Positions 23,798-31,838 of a stretch of DNA of 64,000 nt are shown here, piece after piece; within the stretch, counting starts at the first letter, position 1, and the number at the start of each line of letters is the position of its first letter. The notes under the pieces were generated by a model that did not search any database, was not told where the DNA came from, and saw nothing but the letters and a program-made list of their open reading frames with translations. Made by a program: the position numbers and the translations under genes. This DNA comes from Bog-473 sp035552095 (GTDB taxonomy: Bacteria > Actinomycetota > Acidimicrobiia > Acidimicrobiales > RAAP-2), in the NCBI GenBank assembly GCA_035552095.1, contig DASZMA010000015.1:1-64000 (forward strand), in the 5' to 3' direction.

Positions 23798-25242
23798 TAT
23801 CGCTTCTCCTCATCCTTCTCTTTGCGGTGATCGTCCTTACGCTCCACCCGGGAGTGCACCGTACCGTCGGCCAGCCGGGTCACCAGCTCGGTCCCCAGCG
23901 CCACGTCAGCCACGCTGCGCACCAATTGACCCCCCGTGGTGAGGGTCAACGAGTAGCCGCGCTCCAGTTGGCGCTCCACGTCGTAGGCGGTGAGGAGCCG
24001 CCGCCATGACCGCACCCGTTCGGTTTCCCGCGACAGGTGGCCGAGCGCCAAGGGTCCCAGGCGCGCCGCCTGCGTGCGCACACCGCCCTGCCGCGAGCGC
24101 AAGCCCTCCGGGGCCCGACGGGCCACGGCGCGCGAGCGCACCGCCACCCGTTCACGGTGTACCCGTAGCTGGCTGCGGGCGGCGTGGATGAGGCGTTGCC
24201 GGGCCTGCGTGTCGCGCCCTTGCGCCTCGCTCAGGAGTGCGGGAACGCGCCGGCTCAGGACCGCCGCCGGGCCGCCCACGTGCTCCTCCCACCACTGCCC
24301 GACCCGCAGCACGAGTTGATGGCCGCACTCGGTGGGGGTGATGCAGGCTCGGTTGGCCACCAGGTCGGCCACCGACTCGTCGCTGGTGTGCCCAATGCCG
24401 GTCCATACCGGCTTGGTGCAGGTGGCGATGGACCGGGCCACCACCTCGCTGTCGAACGCGGCCAGATCGACCTTTGAGCCTCCGCCCCGCACCAGGATCA
24501 CCACGTCACAGTCCGTGCGCCCCAAGCGGGTGATCGCCTTGGCCACCGCGGCCGGCGCCTCGCCCCCCTGGACGACCACCGGAGCGACCGAGACGGCGAA
24601 CCCGAACGGCGAACCGGTCAGTTGCCCGAGGAAGTCCCGGCAGCCCTCGGTACCCGGGCTGGCCACCAGACCGACCCGCAGGGGCACCTCGGGCACCGGC
24701 ACCCCGGCGTTGCGGCGGAGCAGTCCCTCGGCGTCGAGCGTGCGCAGCAGCTGGGCCCGTTGGGCGGCCAACCGGCCCAGCAACGCGGTGACGTCGAGCT
24801 CGGAGAGGATGAAGCCGACCTCGCCCTTGGGCCGGTAGAGATCGAGCGTGCCCCGCAGCACGACGACCATGCCCTCGGCCAGGGTGACCCCCTCCTTGGC
24901 CAGGGCCGACCGCAAGGGAACCCAGGTGCCCTTCCAGCACTTGACCTTCAGGGCCGGCGCGCCCCGGCCCCGGGCGGCCGAACCACCCCCGTCCTCATCC
25001 GGGTCGACCAGGTCCAGATAGCAGTGGCCGGACCGGCTCGACTGATCCGAGAAGCTGTGGACCTCGCCCCGCACCCAGAGTTGGCGTTGCCGGGGAAAGG
25101 CCGAGGTCAGCGCCGCATCCACCTGGTCGTACAGGGCGCCGATCGAGAGCACGTTGGGATGGCCGCCATCCTCGGCCGGCCCCGACACCTCGGCCCCGGG
25201 TGGGGCTTCGGGATCAAAAAGCTGGTGGGCGCTACTCGACAT
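23797..25242 (-). CDS. xseA: Exodeoxyribonuclease VII large subunit
   Basis: A 481-residue catalytic subunit: N-terminal OB fold (LWVRGEVHSFSDQSSRSGHCYLDL, about 50-75), a central nuclease domain with VGLVASPGTEGCRDFLGQL, the conserved DVVILVRGGGSKVDL and a GIGHTSDESVADLVANRACITPTE stretch, then the long coiled-coil C-terminus and a last segment LERGYSLTLTTGGQLV. The ATG at 25242 was chosen because the OB fold begins about 30 residues later. The open frame beyond it runs through the rnpB gene on the other strand and is not protein-like. Confidence 0.93.
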   Translation of the reverse strand: MSSSAHQLFDPEAPPGAEVSGPAEDGGHPNVLSIGALYDQVDAALTSAFPRQRQLWVRGEVHSFSDQSSRSGHCYLDLVDPDEDGGGSAARGRGAPALKVKCWKGTWVPLRSALAKEGVTLAEGMVVVLRGTLDLYRPKGEVGFILSELDVTALLGRLAAQRAQLLRTLDAEGLLRRNAGVPVPEVPLRVGLVASPGTEGCRDFLGQLTGSPFGFAVSVAPVVVQGGEAPAAVAKAITRLGRTDCDVVILVRGGGSKVDLAAFDSEVVARSIATCTKPVWTGIGHTSDESVADLVANRACITPTECGHQLVLRVGQWWEEHVGGPAAVLSRRVPALLSEAQGRDTQARQRLIHAARSQLRVHRERVAVRSRAVARRAPEGLRSRQGGVRTQAARLGPLALGHLSRETERVRSWRRLLTAYDVERQLERGYSLTLTTGGQLVRSVADVALGTELVTRLADGTVHSRVERKDDHRKEKDEEKR

Positions 25243-25305
25243 CCTCGACACCCTACCGATGGGTAGTCCTGCACCATGACCTCGCCCAGGTGACAGACTG
25301 GAGGC

Positions 25306-25683
<378 letters not shown>

Positions 25684-25706
25684 CCAGTGCGCCGCCCTCC
25701 GGCCGA

Positions 25707-25731
25707 GGGTCGCTTCCCGCGGGCGCGACCC
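25707..25731 (+). terminator. Possible rnpB terminator stem
   Basis: GGGTCGC (25707-25713) and GCGACCC (25725-25731) form a 7-base GC-rich stem 24 bases after the RNase P RNA. There is no T-run, which is common for actinobacterial terminators but makes the call weak. Confidence 0.35.
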
Positions 25732-25811
25732 ACCGGGTCACCGTCGGGTTGATTGAGAGGGCAACGCGTCGTCCCACCCCGGGGCCGACCGCCATCACCC
25801 ATTTACGCCGC

Positions 25812-25836
25812 GCCGCGGGCCGATTCGGGCCGCGGC
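25812..25836 (-). terminator. Possible terminator of the small secreted peptide gene
   Basis: GCCGCGG (25812-25818) pairs with CCGCGGC (25830-25836) in a GC-rich hairpin 17 bases after the stop codon of the 59-residue peptide gene. There is no T-run. It could equally serve rnpB from the other side. Confidence 0.3.
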
Positions 25837-25852
25837 CCTGCCCCGGCGCGAA

Positions 25853-26032
25853 TTAGATGTTGTTGATCGCGATGTAGATCGGCGGAAGGTTGATCACGAT
25901 GCTGTGACTCGTGATCGTGATGGGCGAAGCCGCGCCGGCCGGCGCGGCCGGAACGACCGCCAGGCCAATGAAGGCAAGGCTTCCGATGATCGGAGCGGAC
26001 AGAGCAGCGGCAATGCGGGTTTTACGGGTCAT
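25853..26032 (-). CDS. Small secreted peptide, 59 residues
   Basis: The ATG at 26032 opens a 59-codon frame ending TAA at 25853. The first 36 residues form a textbook Sec signal peptide: MTRKTR, a hydrophobic core (IAAALSAPIIGSLAFIGLAVV), and a cleavage site near APAGAAS. The mature part would be only about 24 residues, SPITITSHSIVINLPPIYIA and NNI, alternating hydrophobic and hydroxyl residues like short beta strands. Its third codon positions are strongly GC-biased like real genes here. No cysteine. I do not recognise a family. There is no strong ribosome site. An exported amyloid-like or structural peptide is conceivable but unproven. Confidence 0.5.
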   Translation of the reverse strand: MTRKTRIAAALSAPIIGSLAFIGLAVVPAAPAGAASPITITSHSIVINLPPIYIAINNI

Positions 26033-26143
26033 GTCCGCATCATACGTAGTTGCACTGCTTTTGCATAGGGGCTGTCGGCAGGGAAATGGACCAAATGAGC
26101 CAACGAACGTTGGATGAAGTGCGCCCGTGTGACAGGAGCGCGA

Positions 26144-26710
26144 TCAACTCCCCCACGGTCCGACCGTGGTGCCCGGCAAGGCGTAGGACTGCGACATGCC
26201 GTGCGTCTGCTCGACCAGAGCAGTGAACTGTCCGCCCGTCAGGTGCGACAGGGTGATGGTGGCCGGATAGGGCACCGTCGATCCGGTGGCGCAATCGGGC
26301 ACACACGACTCCGATTCCCATGTGCCATGACCGATGGCGCCGGCATCGGTCCACGAGGCCCACGCGATGTTCGTCACGACGTTGCCCGCATCGCCCGAGA
26401 ACCCGATGGTCGAAGGCTCCCTTCCCGTCCACGTTCCTCCGAGCGTGATGGTGGGGAGACCCTGGGCCGGGTTAGAGGAGGAGGGTGTCGTGGAGCCGCT
26501 CCCGGTATGGGTAGGAGCGGGCACCGTGATGACGCCCGATGTCCCGGGTGGGCTGCCGCCATTGCTGCCATCGTTGGCCGGGGTCGTCGAGCCCATCAGG
26601 ACGACGATCCCCACGGCGACCACGACGACGACGAAGACCCCGATCCCGAGCCAAACCCGAACGGACCTACTCCAGCGCGGAGAAGCCCGCCGGGCTCTGT
26701 GGTCTGCCAT
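26144..26710 (-). CDS. Membrane-anchored extracellular protein, unknown function
   Basis: A 188-residue protein: a basic cytoplasmic head, one membrane helix at about 18-40, a Ser/Thr/Pro/Gly linker (42-85) and an extracellular domain of about 100 residues with a single disulfide candidate (CVPDC). The segment WASWTDAGAIGHGTW followed by PYPATITLS resembles a small beta domain found in many actinobacterial secreted and lipoproteins of unknown role. It lies just downstream of the Ig-like surface protein gene on the same strand, with a hairpin between, so the two are possibly separate transcripts. Confidence 0.72.
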   Translation of the reverse strand: MADHRARRASPRWSRSVRVWLGIGVFVVVVVAVGIVVLMGSTTPANDGSNGGSPPGTSGVITVPAPTHTGSGSTTPSSSNPAQGLPTITLGGTWTGREPSTIGFSGDAGNVVTNIAWASWTDAGAIGHGTWESESCVPDCATGSTVPYPATITLSHLTGGQFTALVEQTHGMSQSYALPGTTVGPWGS

Positions 26711-26729
26711 AAACGGAACTTAGTTCGGT

Positions 26730-26758
26730 CTCCCCTGCGTCACGATGACGCAGGGGAG
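26730..26758 (-). terminator. Strong hairpin between two exported-protein genes
   Basis: CTCCCCTGCGTCA (26730-26742) and TGACGCAGGGGAG (26746-26758) are perfectly complementary 13-base arms around a 3-base loop. It lies 13 bases after the stop of the Ig-like repeat gene and 20 bases before the next start. There is no T-run. It is a transcription terminator or mRNA-stabilising structure. Confidence 0.6.
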
Positions 26759-26770
26759 TCGGCCGCCACC

Positions 26771-28423
26771 TTAGAAGCCGTGGGGGGTCAAGATGTTGGT
26801 CGAGGTCGACGAGTTGTAGTTCCCGTCGGTGTCAAAGAAGATCCCCTTGATGACGTAGGGGACATTGGTGCCGAAGTTGGCGAAGCAGGTGGTGGCCTCG
26901 CCGGGCCGGCCCGTCAGGTAGATGGTGCACCCGTTGCTCGGACCCTGGAAGAAGACGAAGCCCTGCGCGTTGGCCGGCAGCCCGACCTCACCGAGCACGG
27001 CGGTGGTCCCGTGCTTGCCCACCGTGAGAAAGTCCGTCACCTTGAACGAGGTCGAAGCTTTGACAATCTTGAGGGTGCCGCCCACGTAGGTGAACGTGTA
27101 GTTCGGGTCAACCGCGCCGCTACACGTGATCGGGTACGAACCCGGGCTCGAGTGGGTGGTAGCGGTGGTGGTGCAGGAGGCCGGCGTGGTCAGTGAGGCC
27201 ACCGTGTCACCGTTGACGAAGGTGGCGTAGGTCGGGGTGAGCACCGGGATAGTGCCGAAGGGGGTGGTCAGAGTCGGCGCCGTGACCGTCAACGGGGCCG
27301 GCGTGACCGTGAAGATCAGATCGCAACTCCCCGAGCTGCTGCTCAGGTTGAACCCGTCGGTATCAGCGAAGAACGCTTCGCCGTAGTAGTTGCCGACGGC
27401 CGGCGGGACCGTCGATCCGAGGTCATAGGTGCCGTTGCCATCGACGCTGTTGTTGGCCAGCGTGAAGGATGCCGTGTTCGAACAGTTTGAGGTGGAGTAG
27501 GCACCCATGGAGATCGAACCCACCGGCTCATCGGGGCTGGCCAGTCCGCCGCTCAGGGTGGCGGAGAAGTCCACGCTTTGGCCGTAGACAGCTGGGTTGG
27601 GCGTCACCGTCATGGTGGTAGTGGTCTGCTGCCCGAGCACCACCAGAATCTGGGAACAGCTGCCGGTGCTGGCATTGGTGTTGAAGCCGTCGGTGTCCGC
27701 GAAGAACGCGCTGCCGTAGTAGGTACCTGGGGCCGGCGGCGTGGTCGAGCCCAGGTCGTAGGTGCCATTGCCGTCGACGTTGGCAGCCAGAGTGAAGGAT
27801 GCCGTGTTCGAACAGTTTGGGGTGGTGTAGGCACCCATGGAGATCGAACCCACCGGCTCGTCGGGGCTGGCCAGTCCACCACTCAGGGTGGCGGAGAAGT
27901 CAACCGGAGCGCCCGCGGCGGCCGGGTTCGGACTGGCGGTCATGGTGAGCGAGGTCATCTGGGCGTCGACCACCACGATGGGCATGCAGGAACCGGTACT
28001 GGAGCTGTCGTTGAAGGTGTCAGTGTCGGCGAAGAAGGCACCGCCGTAGTAGGTGCCAGGCCCCGGGGGAACCGTTGTGCCCAGGTCATAGGTGCCGTTG
28101 CCGTTGACACTGCTGTTGTCCAGCGTGAAGGCCGGTGTGGGGTCCGAGCAGGTTGGCGAGGTGTAGGCCCCCATTGAGATGTCGCCCGTCGGCTGGTTAG
28201 GGCTGCCGAGCCCTCCGCTCAACGTGGCGCTGAAGTCAACCCCCGCGCCGGCCGCGGCCGGGTTCGGGCTTGCCGTCAATGTGAGGAGGGTCGGCTGCGC
28301 CGCACCTGACGTCTGCGTGGCGAGGAAGGGCACACCGACCACGGAGAGCAGACTGACTGCCGCCGCCCTGACCAGGTACACCCGATACTTCTGACCCACC
28401 CGTGACTTGATGCTGTTGTGCAT
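26771..28423 (-). CDS. Secreted Ig-like tandem-repeat surface protein
   Basis: A 550-residue exported protein. The signal peptide covers about residues 1-41 (hydrophobic core AAAVSLLSVVGVPFLA). Then come three Ig-like repeats of about 110 residues (43-154, 155-265, 266-375), each with VDFSATLSGGL, the P.G.ISMGAY turn, NGTYDLG and FFADTD. Next is an MBG-type domain (about 376-455, starting APLTVTAPTLTTPFG) and a C-terminal module (456-550). Each repeat has two cysteines that could form one disulfide. No LPXTG or membrane anchor is seen, so it is probably released or held by contacts. Likely an adhesin or surface-layer component, by analogy only. Confidence 0.8.
   Translation of the reverse strand: MHNSIKSRVGQKYRVYLVRAAAVSLLSVVGVPFLATQTSGAAQPTLLTLTASPNPAAAGAGVDFSATLSGGLGSPNQPTGDISMGAYTSPTCSDPTPAFTLDNSSVNGNGTYDLGTTVPPGPGTYYGGAFFADTDTFNDSSSTGSCMPIVVVDAQMTSLTMTASPNPAAAGAPVDFSATLSGGLASPDEPVGSISMGAYTTPNCSNTASFTLAANVDGNGTYDLGSTTPPAPGTYYGSAFFADTDGFNTNASTGSCSQILVVLGQQTTTTMTVTPNPAVYGQSVDFSATLSGGLASPDEPVGSISMGAYSTSNCSNTASFTLANNSVDGNGTYDLGSTVPPAVGNYYGEAFFADTDGFNLSSSSGSCDLIFTVTPAPLTVTAPTLTTPFGTIPVLTPTYATFVNGDTVASLTTPASCTTTATTHSSPGSYPITCSGAVDPNYTFTYVGGTLKIVKASTSFKVTDFLTVGKHGTTAVLGEVGLPANAQGFVFFQGPSNGCTIYLTGRPGEATTCFANFGTNVPYVIKGIFFDTDGNYNSSTSTNILTPHGF
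27299..28297 (-). repeat. Three tandem gene-internal repeats of about 330 bases
   Basis: The Ig-like units repeat with a period of 330 bases (second and third copies) and 336 bases (first copy). The second and third share long near-identical blocks, for example around 27501-27545 and 27831-27875. Recent duplication or gene conversion between these two is likely. The first copy has diverged. Confidence 0.8.
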
Positions 28424-28637
28424 GCCACCGCCCTTTCAGTCGGGCGTCAGTGTACGTACAAATACGGGTGGTGTCTTGCGAGTTGCGGCAACATCAGTAG
28501 CCGAACATCAGCCGGATCTGGCGGCCGTTCGACAACCTCAATTGGCAACGCCGGTTGGCACCCTCAGTAGCAATCACGGACCACGGCGAGTGTGACAGCG
28601 CCGGGGCGGCTGCCCATTTCTGCCATGATGTGGGCCC

Positions 28638-28811
28638 ATGGCCCGCCGGAAGTCGTTGCGCTCCCAGCTCTACCGGGCTGCCCGCGACCTCGGCAATGTC
28701 GCAGCGGCGGAGAAGGGCCCGGCCTCGTATGGTCGACGGGTCGCTCGCCGCAAGGTCTACCGCTCGACCAACCGGCTGACCGGACGTTTCCTGCGCAAGT
28801 TCGGCTTGTAG
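28638..28811 (+). CDS. Small basic conserved protein, 57 residues
   Basis: The ATG at 28638 opens a 57-codon frame rich in Arg/Lys (MARRKSLRSQLYRAARDLGN, later RRKVYRSTNRLTGRFLRKFGL). Small basic proteins of this wording (Ser-Gln-Leu-Tyr-Arg ... Ala-x-x-x-Gly-Pro-x-x-Tyr ... Val-Tyr-Arg-x-Thr-Asn) occur in many actinobacterial genomes without a known role. Nucleic-acid binding is plausible from charge alone. It lies alone between the Ig-like gene and the histidine kinase, and is convergent with the kinase. No clear ribosome site was identified, so the start rests on the conserved N-terminus. Confidence 0.7.
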   Translation: MARRKSLRSQLYRAARDLGNVAAAEKGPASYGRRVARRKVYRSTNRLTGRFLRKFGL

Positions 28812-28852
28812 TTCGCCACGCTCACCACACTGCTCTGACCACACCGCTTTAG

Positions 28853-30229
28853 TTAGCCCGCCGGGCCGGCCACCGTCACTACGAACCGCGAGCCGCCGTC
28901 AGCCTGCAACGGCGACTCGGCCCGCACCGTTGCGCCCAGGGCGTCGGCCAGTTCGGCCACGATGGCCAGGCCGAGCCCCGAGCCGATCTGGCGGTTCGGG
29001 CCGCGGTCGGCTTGGTAGAAGCGCTCAAAGACGCGGGGCAGGTCACCCGGCGCGATGCCGGGCCCGTCGTCCTGCACGGTGACGGTCTGGCTCCCCGGAT
29101 GCTCGGCCTCGCCACCCTTGCGCAACGAGATGGTCACCGTCGTGCGGGCGAACGTGAGCGCGTTCTCAATCAGATTGGCCAACAGCTGGGCCATGCGGTC
29201 GGGGTCGGTGGCCACCGGCAAGACGTCATCAGCGGGTTCGGCGAGCACCAGAGTGAGGCCGCTCTTCTCGGCCACCGGCCGGAACCCCTCGATGGTGGTG
29301 CCTACCACTTCGGCCATATCGGTCGGCCTGACCCGGATGGACAGCTGCCGCGCCTCGAGCTTGGTCAAGTTGAGCAGGTCTTCGACCAGCCGTTCCAGGC
29401 GCTGTGACTCGGCGATGATGACGTCGGCGGCGTGGGCGCTGTCCTCCAGCGCGCCGTCGGTGATGGCTTCGGCGAAACCGCGTATGGAGGTGAGCGGGGT
29501 GCGCAGGTCGTGCGAGATGGACAGCAGGAGATGGCGTTCCCGGCTGCGGCTGTCCTCCAGGCTCTGGGCCATCTCATTGACGGAACGGCCAAGCGAGGAG
29601 AACTCGGAGTACTCGCCCGACCGCACGGGGACCCGGCTCTCCAGATCGCCCGCCGCGATGCGGCCCGTCACTTCCATCACCTCGATCAACGGGCGCGCCA
29701 TACGCCGGCTCATCTGCCACGCCACCAAGGCGGCGATGAGGAGCGCCACACCGCCGGCCAGGATGAAGTAAGTCCAACTGGGCCCGAGATCACCCACCGG
29801 GCGGGTCAGCACAACGGCGAAGGCACCGGCCACCTTCAGGCGTTGGCGCTCGACCGGGCTCAGCTGGACCGGTGCGGCGGCGAACACCAGGTTGTTGTCG
29901 CGACCCGACACCGCCTGTCCGGACAGGAGCGCACCCGGGTCCAGATCGGTCACGGAGATCCCTTTCGGTAGCGCGGTCAGCACCACGCCACGGATACTGA
30001 CCCTGATGACTTGGGCGTCTTCGAGCTGGAGGACCCGGCGCACCACCCGCAACTCCTGCCGCGACTGCGTGGCGTGCGCGCCACTGGTGAGCGACTGCGC
30101 TTCGGTGATCAGCTGCTGGGTGGCTTGATGCCGCTGCGCATTTCGGGTCAGGACCAGACTGCCGGCGCCGGCGATGACCAGCACCACGGCAACCAGCCCG
30201 ACCAGGGCCACCATCAAGCGACGTCGCAC
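28853..30229 (-). CDS. Sensor histidine kinase (HAMP, HisKA, HATPase)
   Basis: A 458-residue membrane kinase. Helix 1 at about 5-27, an extracellular sensor of about 120 residues, helix 2 near 151-171, then HAMP. The phospho-acceptor is in LLSISHDLRTPLTSIRGF (His at about 238). The ATPase domain has LIENALTFA (N box), DDGPGIAPGDL (G1), FYQADRG and GSGLGLAIV (G2). The GTG start at 30229 has GGAGG seven bases upstream. It follows the response regulator by 34 bases on one transcript. Signal unknown. The next divergent gene, a secreted protein, may be the target. Confidence 0.92.
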   Translation of the reverse strand: MRRRLMVALVGLVAVVLVIAGAGSLVLTRNAQRHQATQQLITEAQSLTSGAHATQSRQELRVVRRVLQLEDAQVIRVSIRGVVLTALPKGISVTDLDPGALLSGQAVSGRDNNLVFAAAPVQLSPVERQRLKVAGAFAVVLTRPVGDLGPSWTYFILAGGVALLIAALVAWQMSRRMARPLIEVMEVTGRIAAGDLESRVPVRSGEYSEFSSLGRSVNEMAQSLEDSRSRERHLLLSISHDLRTPLTSIRGFAEAITDGALEDSAHAADVIIAESQRLERLVEDLLNLTKLEARQLSIRVRPTDMAEVVGTTIEGFRPVAEKSGLTLVLAEPADDVLPVATDPDRMAQLLANLIENALTFARTTVTISLRKGGEAEHPGSQTVTVQDDGPGIAPGDLPRVFERFYQADRGPNRQIGSGLGLAIVAELADALGATVRAESPLQADGGSRFVVTVAGPAG

Positions 30230-30263
30230 GTGCTCACCTCCCCATCTGTCCCGTGGTGTCTGC

Positions 30264-30941
30264 TCAGCCGAACCGGTAGCCGACGCCCCACACCGTGGCC
30301 AGGGGAAGCTCATGGCCCAACTTCTTGCGCAGCTGGGCCACGTGGACATCGACTGTCCGCTCGTCGCCGTACCAGTCGGCACCCCACACACCGTTGAGGA
30401 GCTGCTGGCGGGAAAGGGCGAGGCCGACGTTGTGGGCCAGGAAAGCCAGGAGGTCGAACTCCCGGGTGGTCAAGGCCACGACCTGGCCGGCCATGCGGGC
30501 TTCCCGGCGCCGGTGGTCCACCTCGAGGTCCCCGACCGTCACCACCTCGACCGGTGGCGGCGCGTCCCGCGAGCGCCGGAGGATGGCCCGGACCCGGGCC
30601 ACCAGCTCACGAGGCGAGAAGGGCTTGACCAGATAGTCATCGGCACCCAATTCGAGTCCGAGGATGCGATCCAGCTCGTCGTCCCGGGCCGTCAAGAAGA
30701 GCACGGGGACATTGCCATTGGCCCGGATGTCCCGGCAGACGTCGAACCCGTCGCGTCCGCCGGGCAGGCCGACGTCGAGGATGACAAACGCCGGATCCTC
30801 CGCTTCAATCAGGGCCAGACCGTGGTCCCCGTCCCGCGCCAGCAGAACCCGGAAACCATCGCGGCGGAGGTACAGGTCGACCAGATCGGCGATATGCGGG
30901 TCGTCCTCAATGACGATGATCGTGCCCGCCGCCGTGCTCAC
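30264..30941 (-). CDS. OmpR/PhoB-type response regulator
   Basis: A 225-residue regulator partnered with the kinase downstream. Receiver domain 7-120: acidic pair Glu12-Asp13-Asp14, phosphorylated Asp56 (VILDVGLP), Thr in FLTAR and the conserved Lys in YLVKPFS. DNA-binding winged helix 135-225: LTTREFDLLAFLA, the recognition region RTVDVHVAQLRKKL and the C-terminal hairpin WGVGYRF. All phosphorylation residues are intact. Genes of this pair are usually autoregulated. It is divergent from the secreted helical protein across 156 bases. Confidence 0.93.
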   Translation of the reverse strand: MSTAAGTIIVIEDDPHIADLVDLYLRRDGFRVLLARDGDHGLALIEAEDPAFVILDVGLPGGRDGFDVCRDIRANGNVPVLFLTARDDELDRILGLELGADDYLVKPFSPRELVARVRAILRRSRDAPPPVEVVTVGDLEVDHRRREARMAGQVVALTTREFDLLAFLAHNVGLALSRQQLLNGVWGADWYGDERTVDVHVAQLRKKLGHELPLATVWGVGYRFG

Positions 30942-31013
30942 CCTGCACAGCCTGGCACCTGCCGGCCCAAATGCCGCTCAGATCGGGCAGCCATAACAGA
31001 ACCCTCATGTTTG

Positions 31014-31052
31014 CCCCACAGCTCCATGACCGGGAGGTCCCAGCATGTGGGG
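31014..31052. promoter_or_regulatory. Inverted repeat in the response-regulator/secreted-protein gap
   Basis: CCCCACA (31014-31020) and TGTGGGG (31046-31052) are complementary 7-base arms 25 bases apart, in the divergent gap. This could be a loose regulator site or an RNA hairpin in the leader of the secreted protein gene. Weak evidence. Confidence 0.25.
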
Positions 31053-31097
31053 ATGGACCGCGGGCGCGCCTGGAGCGACCCCGAGAGGAGGAGACCT

Positions 31098-31829
31098 GTG
31101 TCGAAGATCCGATTGCGTTGGGCCACCGGGGCGTTGACCTCAGCCGCCCTGCTGAGCGGTGGCGCCAGTGCGGCGGGTGCGGCGGGTGCGGCCAACAGTT
31201 CGGCCACCCCGCCCACCTTGCCGGCCGTGCAGGCCAAGGCGGCGGCAGCCATCACCCTACGGCTGAACGATCTCAATGCCGCGGTGTCGAGGGTCAACAC
31301 GGCCAAGCACCTGGCGGACGATGCCGCCACTCTGGACGGGTACCTGCAGCGCGATCTGGCGCCGCTGCAGGCGCTCGGACAGAAGATCGCGGCCGACACC
31401 AATGTGACGACGGCCCAAGCCGACGCGGCCACCATCTTCACCAACTTCCGCGTGCTGGCCCTGGTGCTGCCCGCCACCCGCCTGGCCGCCAGCAGCGACA
31501 GCGTTGCGCACGGGTCGGTGCCGAACCTCAGCGCCGACTCGGCTGACGCGCAGGCTCACGTGACCGCAGCCAACCAGGCCGCGTTGGCGCCCCTCATCGC
31601 CAACCTGAACGATGAGATCAGCGCAGCCACCGGCGCCACCTCAGGTCTGGCCGCCACGGTCCTGGCCGACACGCCGGCGCAGTGGAATAGCGACCACAGC
31701 CTGCTGTCCTCGGCTCGCGCCTCGCTGGCGGGAGCCGGCCACGACGTCAAAGTGGGACGAGCCGACGTGCATCAGATCCGGGACGACGTGAAGCCCTCCG
31801 CCACGCCGACAACGCCGACCACCTCGTAG
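31098..31829 (+). CDS. Secreted helical protein, unknown function
   Basis: A 243-residue exported protein. Signal peptide about 1-28 (SKIRLRWATGALTSAALLSG, then Ala/Gly-rich with cleavage after ASAAGAAGAA). The mature part is almost entirely helix-forming (AVQAKAAAAITLRLNDLNAAVSR ... LDGYLQRDLAPLQALGQKIA ... HVTAANQAALAPLIANLNDE) with heptad-like spacing, then a short Thr/Pro tail. There are no cysteines. The GTG start at 31098 has GAGGAGG eight bases before. I do not recognise a named family. A helical-bundle periplasmic or cell-wall protein, possibly controlled by the adjacent two-component system, is inferred. Confidence 0.75.
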   Translation: MSKIRLRWATGALTSAALLSGGASAAGAAGAANSSATPPTLPAVQAKAAAAITLRLNDLNAAVSRVNTAKHLADDAATLDGYLQRDLAPLQALGQKIAADTNVTTAQADAATIFTNFRVLALVLPATRLAASSDSVAHGSVPNLSADSADAQAHVTAANQAALAPLIANLNDEISAATGATSGLAATVLADTPAQWNSDHSLLSSARASLAGAGHDVKVGRADVHQIRDDVKPSATPTTPTTS

Positions 31830-31838
31830 GCGGCCCGT

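Noticed and set aside
27299..28297. Tandem repeats considered as a CRISPR array
   Set aside because: The repeat unit is about 330 bases and entirely coding, with no short spacers between conserved repeats.
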